Shown here piece after piece: positions 55,770 through 64,000 of a stretch of DNA of 64,000 nucleotides. The number at the start of each line of letters is the position of its first letter. The first letter of the stretch is position 1. Position numbers and translations under genes: made by a program. This stretch comes from Purpureocillium takamizusanense (taxonomy: Eukaryota; Ascomycota; Sordariomycetes; Hypocreales; Ophiocordycipitaceae): contig NC_063075.1 in the NCBI RefSeq assembly GCF_022605165.1, forward strand, positions 1,860,001-1,924,000. Direction: 5' to 3'. Under the pieces are notes generated by a model, which saw nothing but the letters and a program-made list of their open reading frames with translations, did not search any database and was not told the DNA's origin.

Positions 55770-58238
55770 ATGCCCACCAAAGTGCTGCAGAATATCGAGG
55801 GCTGCAAGGCCTTCCCGTCCGACCAGTCGCAGATTCCAGATGGCAAGTACATGATCACGAGCGATGAAGAGCGCACCGTGGAAGCTGCCGACGACAACAT
55901 CCGAGCCGAGATATGGTTCAAGACCCCGGTCAGTTCGTAGTCAGTCCTGGTTGCAATGCGTGCTCGGAGCGGAGCGCGCCACCGTGCGCGGGCCGTGATG
56001 GCAGGTCGGTCCATTCTGTATAACTAACACCACCGGCAATTTGCAACAACGACAAACAGGCCTTGGACATTGCGACTATTCGCAAGATCGACCGTCTCCA
56101 GCTCCTGGCGGACTCGCACGACCAGGGCTACGCCGACGTGACCTCGGGCGGGAACTGGACGTGGTTCGAGCTCGCCATCCTGGAAGACGAGTCTGCCTAT
56201 AAGCCGCGCGTCAAGGACGGCGTGGAGCTCGTTTGGAAGAGTCACTATAACCGCTTCCTCGAGGAGGAGTTTGGCTGGGTTAGCTACAAAGAGCCCGCCC
56301 TTTTCCTTCGTTTCGTTTCGGGGTGGTGAGGCGCGGCGCCTAGTCGGAAGGGCTAACATGGGGATATGCTACGTAGTCTCAAGGAAAGGTGTTTGATGAG
56401 CAGCACGATTTGCTACGCTTGATCGAGGCATGCTCCCCCCGACGGACCCCTTCTTTTCTTTTGAAGAAAGGGAACACTACTGACTGAACTTGGGGTACCA
56501 TGTAGGATGGCAACGTCATTGCCGTCCGCCTCTGCGCGCGCTTCACCGGCTGGTCCATCGCAGCGCGAAAGGGCTACCTCACGATGGAGATTGACACGGA
56601 CGACAGTCAGTGCACACGCCCGCCGCCAGCTCTCGGACTGAAAAGCTACTTACTAACATGACCCTCGACCCAGTCGAGCGCGACCCCCCTCCCGCCTATG
56701 GCGAGATCGTCTCCAAGATCGAAAACATCCAAGCCGTCTTCAGGGAAGTCAACAGCTCCATCCAGGCGGGCTTCATGCCCACTCTGCCTGACGCGCTCCA
56801 CACGGCACAACTTCTCAGCACCGGCGCAGAGCGACCCCTGCGTGTGCTCTCCCTCGGTCAGTTCAGTTTTTTTTTTCCGCGAATATATTATCTCAAACCG
56901 TAGCCCTGCACAAACTGAATAGTAGCACGAACTAACATACCGTGTGTTAAAACGCCAAACAGACGGGGGCGGCGTCCGCGGCCTCTCCTCGCTGCACCTC
57001 CTCAACGCCGTCATGAAAAAGGCCGCGCCGGACAAGAAGCCCTGCGAGGTGTTCGACATGATTGGCGGCACCAGCACGGGCGGATACATTGCCATTATGC
57101 TCGGGCGCCTCAAGATGAGCGTGGACGAGTGCATCGGCAAGTACCAAGACTTCATGGTCAAGATCTTCAACAAGGGCACGCTCAAAAAGGGCCTCGACTT
57201 CATCGCCAACGGCGAGTTTTACGACGAGACGGTCCTGGAGGGCCTGATTAAGCAGCTCGTCAAAGAGAAGACGGGCGGCGAAGATACGGAGCTGCTCGAG
57301 GCGGCCGGCAATCCCACCTGCAAGGTGTAAGTTAAGAGAGGGGGGGAAACCTCCCGGCCACGTTTGCAGAGCGGCACTGATGAGTCCTTGAAGTGGGAAC
57401 TGACGGTGTGTCGATAGTTTCTGCATGGCCGTGAACCAGCAGGCCGGCAACAACCGCGCCCCCATCTTCCTCCGCTCGTACCAGAACAAGCAGGAAATGT
57501 CCCTCATCCCGGACATCAAGATATGGCAGGCCGCCCGCGCGACGTCCGCCGCACCGGCGTATTTCGCTCCCATTACTGTTGGCGACTACACGCTCGTCGA
57601 CGGGGGCATGGGGGCGAACAACCCCTTAGGATGGTATGAATGAAAAACCTTAGAAGCTCCCCCCCCTTGAAGTGTGTGGCTGGCTAGTATGGTGCTGCTG
57701 ATCAGTGGTGCACTTTCTCACTACGGACACGCACTACACATTGAACACACTACTGACGTGAAACTTAACTCATCATAGGCTTTGGACAGAAGTCCTCGCC
57801 GTCTTCGGCCCCGCGCGTCCCACGTCGTGCTTCCTCTCCATCGGCACGGGCATGGCCGCCAACCAATCCATCACCGCCCCCGGCGCCGTCCCGAGCCACA
57901 CCGTCGAGGCGGCCTTTGCCGCCGTCGCCACCAATACCGAGCTGACAAACATCCTCTTCCGCGCCCTGGTCAACGCCTTTGCTCCCCGGCCGATGGAGAA
58001 GAAGTACTGGCGCCTCAACGTCAGCCAGGAGATCCCCGCCTGGGATGAGGAGAAGCGAACCTGGTTCGGGCTCGGTGGCACGTCCATTGTGCATCATCAG
58101 CAAGACTACAAGGACGTTGGCGCGCTCGACGACGTGGGTGCCCTCAAAGCGCTCATCGAGATGACCGGAAAGTACATTGGCGATCAGGATGCCATCATTG
58201 GCGAGTGTGCAAAGGCCCTGATGGCAGCTGTGGCATGA
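55770..58238 (+). CDS. Patatin-like phospholipase with unrecognised N-terminal domain
   Basis: Predicted 578 residues in seven exons: 55770-55928, 56060-56314, 56506-56605, 56674-56856, 56963-57326, 57418-57633 and 57779-58238; phases are consistent throughout. The C-terminal two thirds is a patatin/iPLA2-type lipid acyl hydrolase: oxyanion hole DGGGVRGLSSLHLL, nucleophile serine in GGTSTGGYIAIMLG, and the catalytic aspartate in VDGGMGANNPLGW. It acts through a Ser-Asp dyad on phospholipids or acylglycerols. Residues 1 to about 170 (KVLQNIEGCKAFPSDQSQIPDGKY..., IRKIDRLQLLADSHDQG, GWSIAARKGYLTMEID) look like a beta-rich domain I cannot name. The donor after exon 2 (GTTTCG) is unusual; it was chosen because it restores the frame and gives FLRF-DGNVIAVRL. 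No signal peptide. Exon 4 has a textbook branch point (TACTAAC). Confidence 0.85.
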
Positions 58239-58475
58239 CGTGCTTCGCTCAAATGTTGCAAATGTAGAGGCACATTGTTGCTTAACTCAGTGCTACGACA
58301 TTCACACCGTGGGGCCTAGTGTCGGGAACAAAGTTCGCGACGAGGTACAGATGCTTGGATCTCATAAATTCGTTCTCACTCAGTGAGCTACCCCGGAGCC
58401 AATCTATGGCATCCTTGCCATACCGTACTGTTCGACGTAGATGTCATCTTCCAAGCCACCAAGCCATGGCCCATT

Positions 58476-60167
58476 TCATTCGCGATACTGGATGCCCAGC
58501 CCAACTCGGTGATCATCCGGCAGCGGACCGCCAACGCGCATCTTCTTCGGCGGACTACCATGGCCGCTTCTAACTTCTTCTAGCGGCAGCTCGCTGCTGA
58601 ACTTGCGTTTGTCCACGCCACTGCCTGTAGTGGATGCCAGGAGCTTCGCCTGCATCCTGGCCGATGTTTCCGCTGGGTGAGGGGACGCATCCCGCGAGGC
58701 AGCTGAGCTGGCCACATCGAAGCTCCGACCCGGATTTCGGCGGAGCATCTCGGTAGCTGCTTGGCTCGCTTGACTATCAAAAACCTCCTCGGCGTCATCG
58801 TCCTCGGCGCGGCGTCGCTGACGTGGAAGCGGTTGCCGTGGCGGATGGGAGGTTAGGGAGGCCGCGGCTGCAGATTCCAGGGCCTGTCTGGCCAACTCCT
58901 CTGTATCCTCGACCGATATCGTGCTCTCCCTGCTCTTGCGTCGCCTCTCCTGTTTGGGCGTTGGCGTCATTGTTGCAAAGTGGGACTGGGTATGTCTGGA
59001 CCGTGGCTCTGTCTGGGGAACCAAGTCGACGGAGGGAAGGAGAGCCGCATCACGGGTACGATTTACCGGTGTGGTGGGCAGCGAAGACATGGACTGGGCG
59101 TTTCGGCTGTGCTTTCCAGTGTGGCGCAGGACGGCGCGATGCGGCGTAGATGGAGCGCTGTTGTTATTGTTGTCTTGGCTCATAGCTTGCAGCAAAGCGG
59201 AAAGTCCATCGTCCTGTTCGTCTCGTTTCGCCGATCTCGGTGTGTGGTGATGCGCCGACCGGTATTGTTGCGGCGTCGAGGCAGTCTGCTGCTTCGGGGT
59301 TAGGGCGTGGTGGAAGATACCACCGGGACTGCAGAGCCTATGAAAGTGCTCGCGGTTCTCCCGTATCCGTGTGAGGAGCATGTCTCGTTCCTCGGCAAGG
59401 CCAATGGTTTCCTCTTCCTTCTGCTGAATCACCTTTTTGGCCGCCTTTAGTCGCCGGTGTAGCGTATCATTTTCCTTTTCGGCGTCCTCGTAGGCCTTTC
59501 TCATCTGCAGATACTTAAGCTGGACAGACTCGGACGCCGTGCTCAGCTCCCGTCTGGCCTGCCGGCTGTGCTCGGCCAAGCGGAGAGCATCGACTTCACG
59601 GCGGACCATGTCGTGTTCCACAGCAGCGCGCATGGAGTCTTCCTCGGCTTGCAAGCTCAGCAAATTATATTGCAGTTTGTGATGCGCTGCCTCCATTTTG
59701 AGCTTGTGGTGCTCGGCAACGCAGGTCTGAAGCATGGCTCGAAGGTCGTCCGCCGACGCGTCGAGGATTTGTTGGGATGCAGGGGGGACGAAGTCCGTGG
59801 CCAGGTCGCGGTCGCGGATATTTTGAAGGATGGTGGCCGGCGGGGAGAAGAGGGCGGATTGCTGCGATTGCGAATAGGTTCGCCTTGGGTTGCTGGCGGC
59901 GTGGGCGGCGACCTGGGTTGAGGGTGGAGGGGTAAGGGACGACGGTATGACAGTCGCACCCGCTCTGTCATCGTTGGCTTCGGTCTTGAAGGATTGGTTG
60001 GGATCTATCGGCGAGCCTGGTATTTCGGTCGACGGCAGCGTGATTTGTGATGATGAAGGCGGCGGCCCGGCCTCGCGGGGAGTCGCAGGCTCAATTGGGC
60101 TGAGTGCATCGTCATCAGGCGTCACGCCATTCGGCTGCCGACTTTCGAATCCCGTGTCCGAGGCCAT
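58476..60167 (-). CDS. Conserved coiled-coil protein, uncharacterised
   Basis: Single-exon, 563 residues from ATG 60167 (MASDTGFESRQPNG). The open frame extends further upstream only with non-ATG starts. Residues 1-125 are disordered and Pro/Ser/Thr-rich. A long heptad-patterned coiled coil spans about 135-290 (DLRAMLQTCVAEHHKLKMEAAHHK through RDMLLTRIRENREHF). The remainder is disordered with many SP/TP sites and an NLS-like PPKKMRV near residue 540, followed by a short tail. This profile fits a nuclear or cytoskeletal scaffold; no enzyme motif is present. It lies tail to tail with the patatin gene, 237 bases apart. Confidence 0.8.
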   Translation of the reverse strand: MASDTGFESRQPNGVTPDDDALSPIEPATPREAGPPPSSSQITLPSTEIPGSPIDPNQSFKTEANDDRAGATVIPSSLTPPPSTQVAAHAASNPRRTYSQSQQSALFSPPATILQNIRDRDLATDFVPPASQQILDASADDLRAMLQTCVAEHHKLKMEAAHHKLQYNLLSLQAEEDSMRAAVEHDMVRREVDALRLAEHSRQARRELSTASESVQLKYLQMRKAYEDAEKENDTLHRRLKAAKKVIQQKEEETIGLAEERDMLLTRIRENREHFHRLCSPGGIFHHALTPKQQTASTPQQYRSAHHHTPRSAKRDEQDDGLSALLQAMSQDNNNNSAPSTPHRAVLRHTGKHSRNAQSMSSLPTTPVNRTRDAALLPSVDLVPQTEPRSRHTQSHFATMTPTPKQERRRKSRESTISVEDTEELARQALESAAAASLTSHPPRQPLPRQRRRAEDDDAEEVFDSQASQAATEMLRRNPGRSFDVASSAASRDASPHPAETSARMQAKLLASTTGSGVDKRKFSSELPLEEVRSGHGSPPKKMRVGGPLPDDHRVGLGIQYRE

Positions 60168-61066
60168 GACGACCGACAGAAGGTGTTGGACTGGAGTTGC
60201 GGAGGAATCAGCTTGATCGGGAGGGTTCGCCAGGGTCGGTCGTGATTCTGAGCCGTACCACCAGAGAGGCACGTCTGTGTGCCAAACGGGGTCGGCCTGA
60301 TGACGCCAGCTGGTGTTGCTGAACGCAGGCGGTCGCACAGCTTCAACAGAAAAGTACAGTGTATTGTAGAAGCGCAGAGTACGATGATTTGGCAATGAGT
60401 AGAGACCGCGTAAGCTGGGGCGAAAATTGCTCAATTGGCAGCAACGGATGGGGGAGCGAGGCGTTATTGAAAGGTCACGATGCGGACGAAGCACGGCTGC
60501 GTGCGGGTCGGGTCGTCCATCGCTGGGGGAGAAAGTCGAGAGGCTGGCCGTCGCAGGACCAAGGGCTAGACCCAATCCAGCTGGCTAGTGCTGGCGGGAG
60601 CCGGTTCCGGGGGGCCAGGTCAGGGGGTGGACGGGACTTAGGTTGGCATGTTGGGACCTAAATAGCCGAAAATCTCCCACCGAGCCCCCCTGGAATTGTC
60701 TCACCGAAACAATCGCCTTTGTTTACCGAGCGTCCTGCGCCCCGTCCTCCTTTTCTTTGGTCGCTAGGTGCGCATCCGTCAACGCGTAGCACTGACTCAC
60801 GCGAGCGAGCGGCGGTCGCGTGTACGGTGCAGGAGTATTACTGTGTTCTTTGCGCCTGCTTCGCCGCAGTGTCCCACTCCGACGCGAAGCCGCCTTTGCT
60901 GATTGAACACGGGACTCGGCGATCGCTTTCTCGCACGCACGCAAGGGACTTGCTTGGCTACCGGGGAGAAGATGACATGACCTACACCGCTCTTCATAAC
61001 GTCGACCAAAGTACAAGTGTCCTCCGGGCATGCAGAACCGGCGTCCGTGCCAGTGCCGCCAGATCT
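60168..61066. other. Intergenic upstream of the coiled-coil gene
   Basis: Promoter of the coiled-coil gene and 3' flank of the small membrane protein gene. No coding frame with family resemblance was found. Confidence 0.45.
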
Positions 61067-61426
61067 CTACCCACTGCTCCGATGCCCATAGCCCTCTTCG
61101 CATTTGTGCTCGTGTGCCAGCAGCTGCCGTTTTCTATGCCTCCTCTCCGCTCTCGTCTTCACGTGTTGAATCACATGTCGCATGCCCATCAGCGGCAGGA
61201 TCACAGGCCACATGACCAGCACGGCGAACCACCACAGCACCACCGACAGCTTGTCTCTCCGCGTCCTATCGGAATCGAGATACCACTCGGGCACCCATCG
61301 TCCGGCCCTGCCTTGGCCATTGAGGCATAAGATACAGATGATGCCAAATATGAGCCAGCCAAAGACTGATACCGGGATCAACACCTTCCAGATGTAGTCG
61401 CAGTCGACGCCTGTCGCTCCAGCCAT
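61067..61426 (-). CDS. Small two-TM membrane protein, uncharacterised
   Basis: Predicted 119 residues from ATG 61426 (MAGATGVDCDYIWK). The frame extends upstream to 61639, but that part is low-complexity and the internal ATG has the better protein-like start. Two hydrophobic segments are clear: residues 13-35 (WKVLIPVSVFGWLIFGIICILCL) and 59-80 (KLSVVLWWFAVLVMWPVILPLM), separated by a charged loop with WVPEWYLDSDRTRRD. The C-terminus is strongly basic then His/Glu-rich. The hairpin topology with a basic tail suggests an endomembrane protein; function unknown. Confidence 0.65.
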   Translation of the reverse strand: MAGATGVDCDYIWKVLIPVSVFGWLIFGIICILCLNGQGRAGRWVPEWYLDSDRTRRDKLSVVLWWFAVLVMWPVILPLMGMRHVIQHVKTRAERRHRKRQLLAHEHKCEEGYGHRSSG

Positions 61427-62226
61427 TGCGGACTTGTTGAAGATGGGGGCGGCTCTGCGGTGTTGCAGGTGCGGCGGCGCGCGGCGAATGCGATTGCGGT
61501 GTTGTCGTTTATAATTTGGGGAGGAGGAGTCCTGGCCGGACGTAGGACTTTGAGGTAGTTGAGTTGCCCTCGACGACCGTGAGCCAAGGAGGAACGATGT
61601 GTATTGAAGAAGTCTGCTTTGTGAATGTATGCCAAACAATGCCGTACGCCGTCCGGATTCGCGGGCTCTAGTAGAGTGAACTGACGAGTTGCATCAGGCC
61701 GCTTAATGCCATAGGTTAGACGAACAGTTGGGTCGAAAATTGGTGACGTGATGACACCCGGTGAACCCTGGTCACTCCTGCCGACGTGTCGAAAGTCTTC
61801 ACGCTGGGAAGTCAAAACCCACAGTCTAGTCAGAGTGCCTACCTTGCGAACGGTCGCGATGGTACATGCCAGCAAAGGGTGCTTCTCGTCACGCTGGATT
61901 TGAACTCAGAATCATCAGTGTTTCGGGACACGGACTTCAGCTTGCGGCTCGGCTTCCACTTATCTTCGCTCCAGCCATGGTATATTGAGGAGTCTATACT
62001 GAATCAATTCTCGACCGGTGTCACCAAAACGCCAAGATTACGTTGAATCTATGCTTTAACACTGGGCCATCCCCATGAGGGAGCTCCATTTGCCCGACAA
62101 GACCCAAATTTGCTGCTGCCAATCAATGCTGGCAAGTTCAAAGGGGAATCCGAGCGTCGCTGGTTGCCGCCGATTGCGTGAATATGCAAAGCCTCGGCCC
62201 GTAACGGCACAGAGCCGGCTTCTGTG
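61427..62226. other. Intergenic, no supported gene
   Basis: Separates the small membrane protein from the LRR gene. I looked for a tRNA around 61895-61910, where a B-box-like word occurs on the minus strand, but no cloverleaf forms. Confidence 0.45.
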
Positions 62227-64000
62227 TTAATGCCCAGCAGAATCACTGTCGTCGCCATTTTCTTCCTTCCACGCGGCCATGTCTTCGGCGGGTACGCGCC
62301 CTCGCAACCATTGCAGTGTCGCTTCAGTCCCACGTTCCAAGATGTTCCACCTAGGAACCTTGAACCGGTTGCCTGTTACCTCGAGTCGATGTAATCCCTG
62401 ATGTCCGCCAAGTAACCCAATGCGAGGGTTCAAATGCGCAATATCGTTGTTGGATGCGTCGACAATCCGCAAGCCTCTGATCGTCTCGGTGTCAAGCTCC
62501 GTCAACTGGTTGTTCGCCGCCAAAAGCACAGTAAGTCGCGGGAAAGCCTCCTTCAGACGCTCTGGTATGGATTTCATGCGGTTGAGGGAGACATCAATCT
62601 TCTCCAAGACCGGAGCGTCCAAATGCTGGGCCAGTGATTGCAGGCTTGTGATGTGGTTTGAGGCCAGGTTCAACTCGCGCAACGCGGGTAGTTCTAGCCG
62701 TGCAGCCAAGAACGTGTCGCCAGTCAGATGGTTGTGCGTCATTGAAAGCGAGCAAAGTGTTGCCCCGAAGACGCTCAGGGAGTCGGGGATGCAAGTGAAG
62801 AGGTTATGGTGTAAATGTGCCTGCCGCACTTGATGTTGAGCGGCCAAGGCTGTGCACATCGCAGGGTCCAGTACGGACGAGTCCGTCCGCGATAGGTCAA
62901 GCAGACCACCAGATTTGACATTCCAGCCTTGCGCCGGCTTGCCTGGCGACATTGGCAGGTCGCTACCCATCGTGTGTGACCGCGACCGAGTTGGCGAGTG
63001 CGGTGCAGAGGTAGGTGGTGTTGCGAAATGGTCATCAGCGTCGGATCGGCCATCGTCATCCATTGCGTCGAGACTAGCGGGTGAGCCCATTGCAGGTACC
63101 GCCTTGCTGTCCAGCTCTACGAGCCGTTGCATTAACCCAGTGATGGTGGACTGCTCTCTGGTCTCTTGGTACGGTGGCGGCGGTTCCAGCCGCACCGCCA
63201 ATGTCTCCCTGAGCTCGTCGATCGAAGCAGTTATTAGCTTCCTGTCTCGTAGAGGGTTGCCGGTCAACCGTAGCACGGCCAAAGAACTCATCCGAGAGAT
63301 CTCCGGGGGCACGACACGGATATCGTTGCTCGCAAAATCAGCGTGGCGCAGCTTCTCAAGGCCAGTCAAACCGTTAGGAATGTCGGCAATATTGTTCTCA
63401 TCCACAGCCAGTGTTAACAGGTTCGTCCACGACGACACGTCTGGTAGCGCCCGCAGCCTGTTCATGGAAAGCGACACAGCATGGATCGCAGGCAGACTGA
63501 TACTGGTGTCCGGCGATATCAAGTGCGTGAGCTGATTCAATGATACGTCCAGTGATTGCAAGCAGGGCAGGGCCCCGACAGAATCCTGAATTAGAGTCCC
63601 GCTCAATTTGTTCTTCTTCACAGTCAGCTCCGCGAGTGGCAATCTTGCCAGAGACTCGAAAGACAGCGACTCCAGGCGGTTTTCGCTCAGATTCAAAATT
63701 CGCAACCGTGACATGTTCCCCATATTCGGTGGCAGGGCCGAGAGTCCGTTTCCGTGTAGATCAAGCATCTCTAGCAGCTCAAGGTTCGCGATTGCTGCAT
63801 CTAGTGGACCAGTCAAATTATTCTTGGCCAATTTCAGGTCTCGAAGACTAGTCATCTGAGAGACTATGTCGAGGCAGCTGTTCTCGAGCCGATTTGATGA
63901 CTATAGCACGTCAGTCCAAGGATGCGAGCTTCTGGTTCCCAATTCAATACCCACCAGATTAAGGGACGTCAGTTGTGACAGTCGACGGAAACCCAAAGGC
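62227..64000 (-). CDS. Leucine-rich-repeat protein, LRRC40-like, N-terminus beyond the window
   Basis: Partial gene: visible exons are 64000-63955 (running off the right edge) and 63900-62227, joined in phase 0 across a 54-base intron; the join reads LTSLNL|SSNRLE, an unbroken LRR. About 572 residues are visible. There are two LRR arrays: roughly the first 215 residues (for example LELLEMLDLHGNGLSALPPNMGNMSRLRILNLSENRLE) and the last 215 (LPALRELNLASNHITSLQSLAQ, LRIVDASNNDIAHLNP), separated by a disordered 100-residue linker with PPPPYQE and SP-rich sequence. The end, GNRFKVPRWNILERGTEATLQWLRGRVP, matches the characteristic C-terminus of LRRC40 relatives. Likely a cytosolic scaffold; partner unknown. 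Confidence 0.88.

Noticed and set aside
61880..61960. Possible tRNA on the minus strand (B-box-like TTCAAATCC)
   Set aside because: The T-stem does not pair and no matching acceptor stem occurs at tRNA distance.
1..64000. CRISPR arrays, prokaryotic operons or Shine-Dalgarno sites
   Set aside because: Genes have spliceosomal introns and fungal families; no regularly spaced direct repeats were found.

Overview
The window is chromosomal DNA of a filamentous ascomycete, most likely Sordariomycetes and probably Hypocreales. This is inferred from short GT-AG introns with fungal branch points, many 5' micro-exons, GC-rich genic DNA interrupted by AT-rich repeats with a RIP-like (repeat-induced point mutation) pattern, and the protein families present. 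Exon boundaries were worked out by hand from splice signals, reading phase and family continuity; no RNA evidence was available.

Layout. (1) 1 to about 7.2 kb is a dead Gypsy/Ty3-type LTR retrotransposon in minus orientation. Protease, reverse transcriptase and integrase motifs are still readable but full of stops, many at former glutamine codons. AT-rich DNA follows to about 7.56 kb, then an abrupt change to GC-rich genic sequence. (2) 8.2-18.3 kb is a housekeeping block: a TMEM135-like membrane protein (-), a BTB/POZ-like protein (-), the ER ubiquitin-conjugating enzyme Ubc6 (-) and, diverging from it, the mitochondrial beta-barrel insertase Sam50 (+). (3) 18.3-22.2 kb has no recognisable gene. 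(4) 22.2-29.5 kb carries a full-length PDR-type ABC exporter (+) converging on an FAD-dependent aromatic-ring monooxygenase (-), a plausible detoxification or export pair. (5) 29.5-37.2 kb is gene-poor and contains a small AT-rich repeat island with a perfect 22-bp palindrome. (6) 37.3-42.5 kb holds a 1050-residue low-complexity protein (+) and a GNAT acetyltransferase (+). (7) 42.5-47.4 kb is rich in microsatellites and G-runs, with one candidate 34-residue zinc-binding microprotein (-). (8) 47.5-51.3 kb has a VWA-Vwaint-Hint protein (+) converging on a thiolase (-). (9) 53.4-55.5 kb has a small secreted cysteine-rich protein (+) and a severed Tc1/mariner-type transposase DNA-binding domain (+). 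(10) 55.8-58.2 kb is a seven-exon patatin-like phospholipase with an unrecognised N-terminal domain (+). (11) 58.5-64 kb has a coiled-coil protein (-), a two-TM small membrane protein (-) and an LRRC40-like leucine-rich-repeat protein (-) that runs off the right edge.

No operon-like organisation, rRNA, CRISPR array or convincing tRNA was seen. The items most worth follow-up are the Hint-domain protein with its intact catalytic cysteine, the knottin-like secreted protein beside a transposon relic, the transporter/monooxygenase pair, and the phospholipase's unexplained N-terminal domain with its odd splice site.
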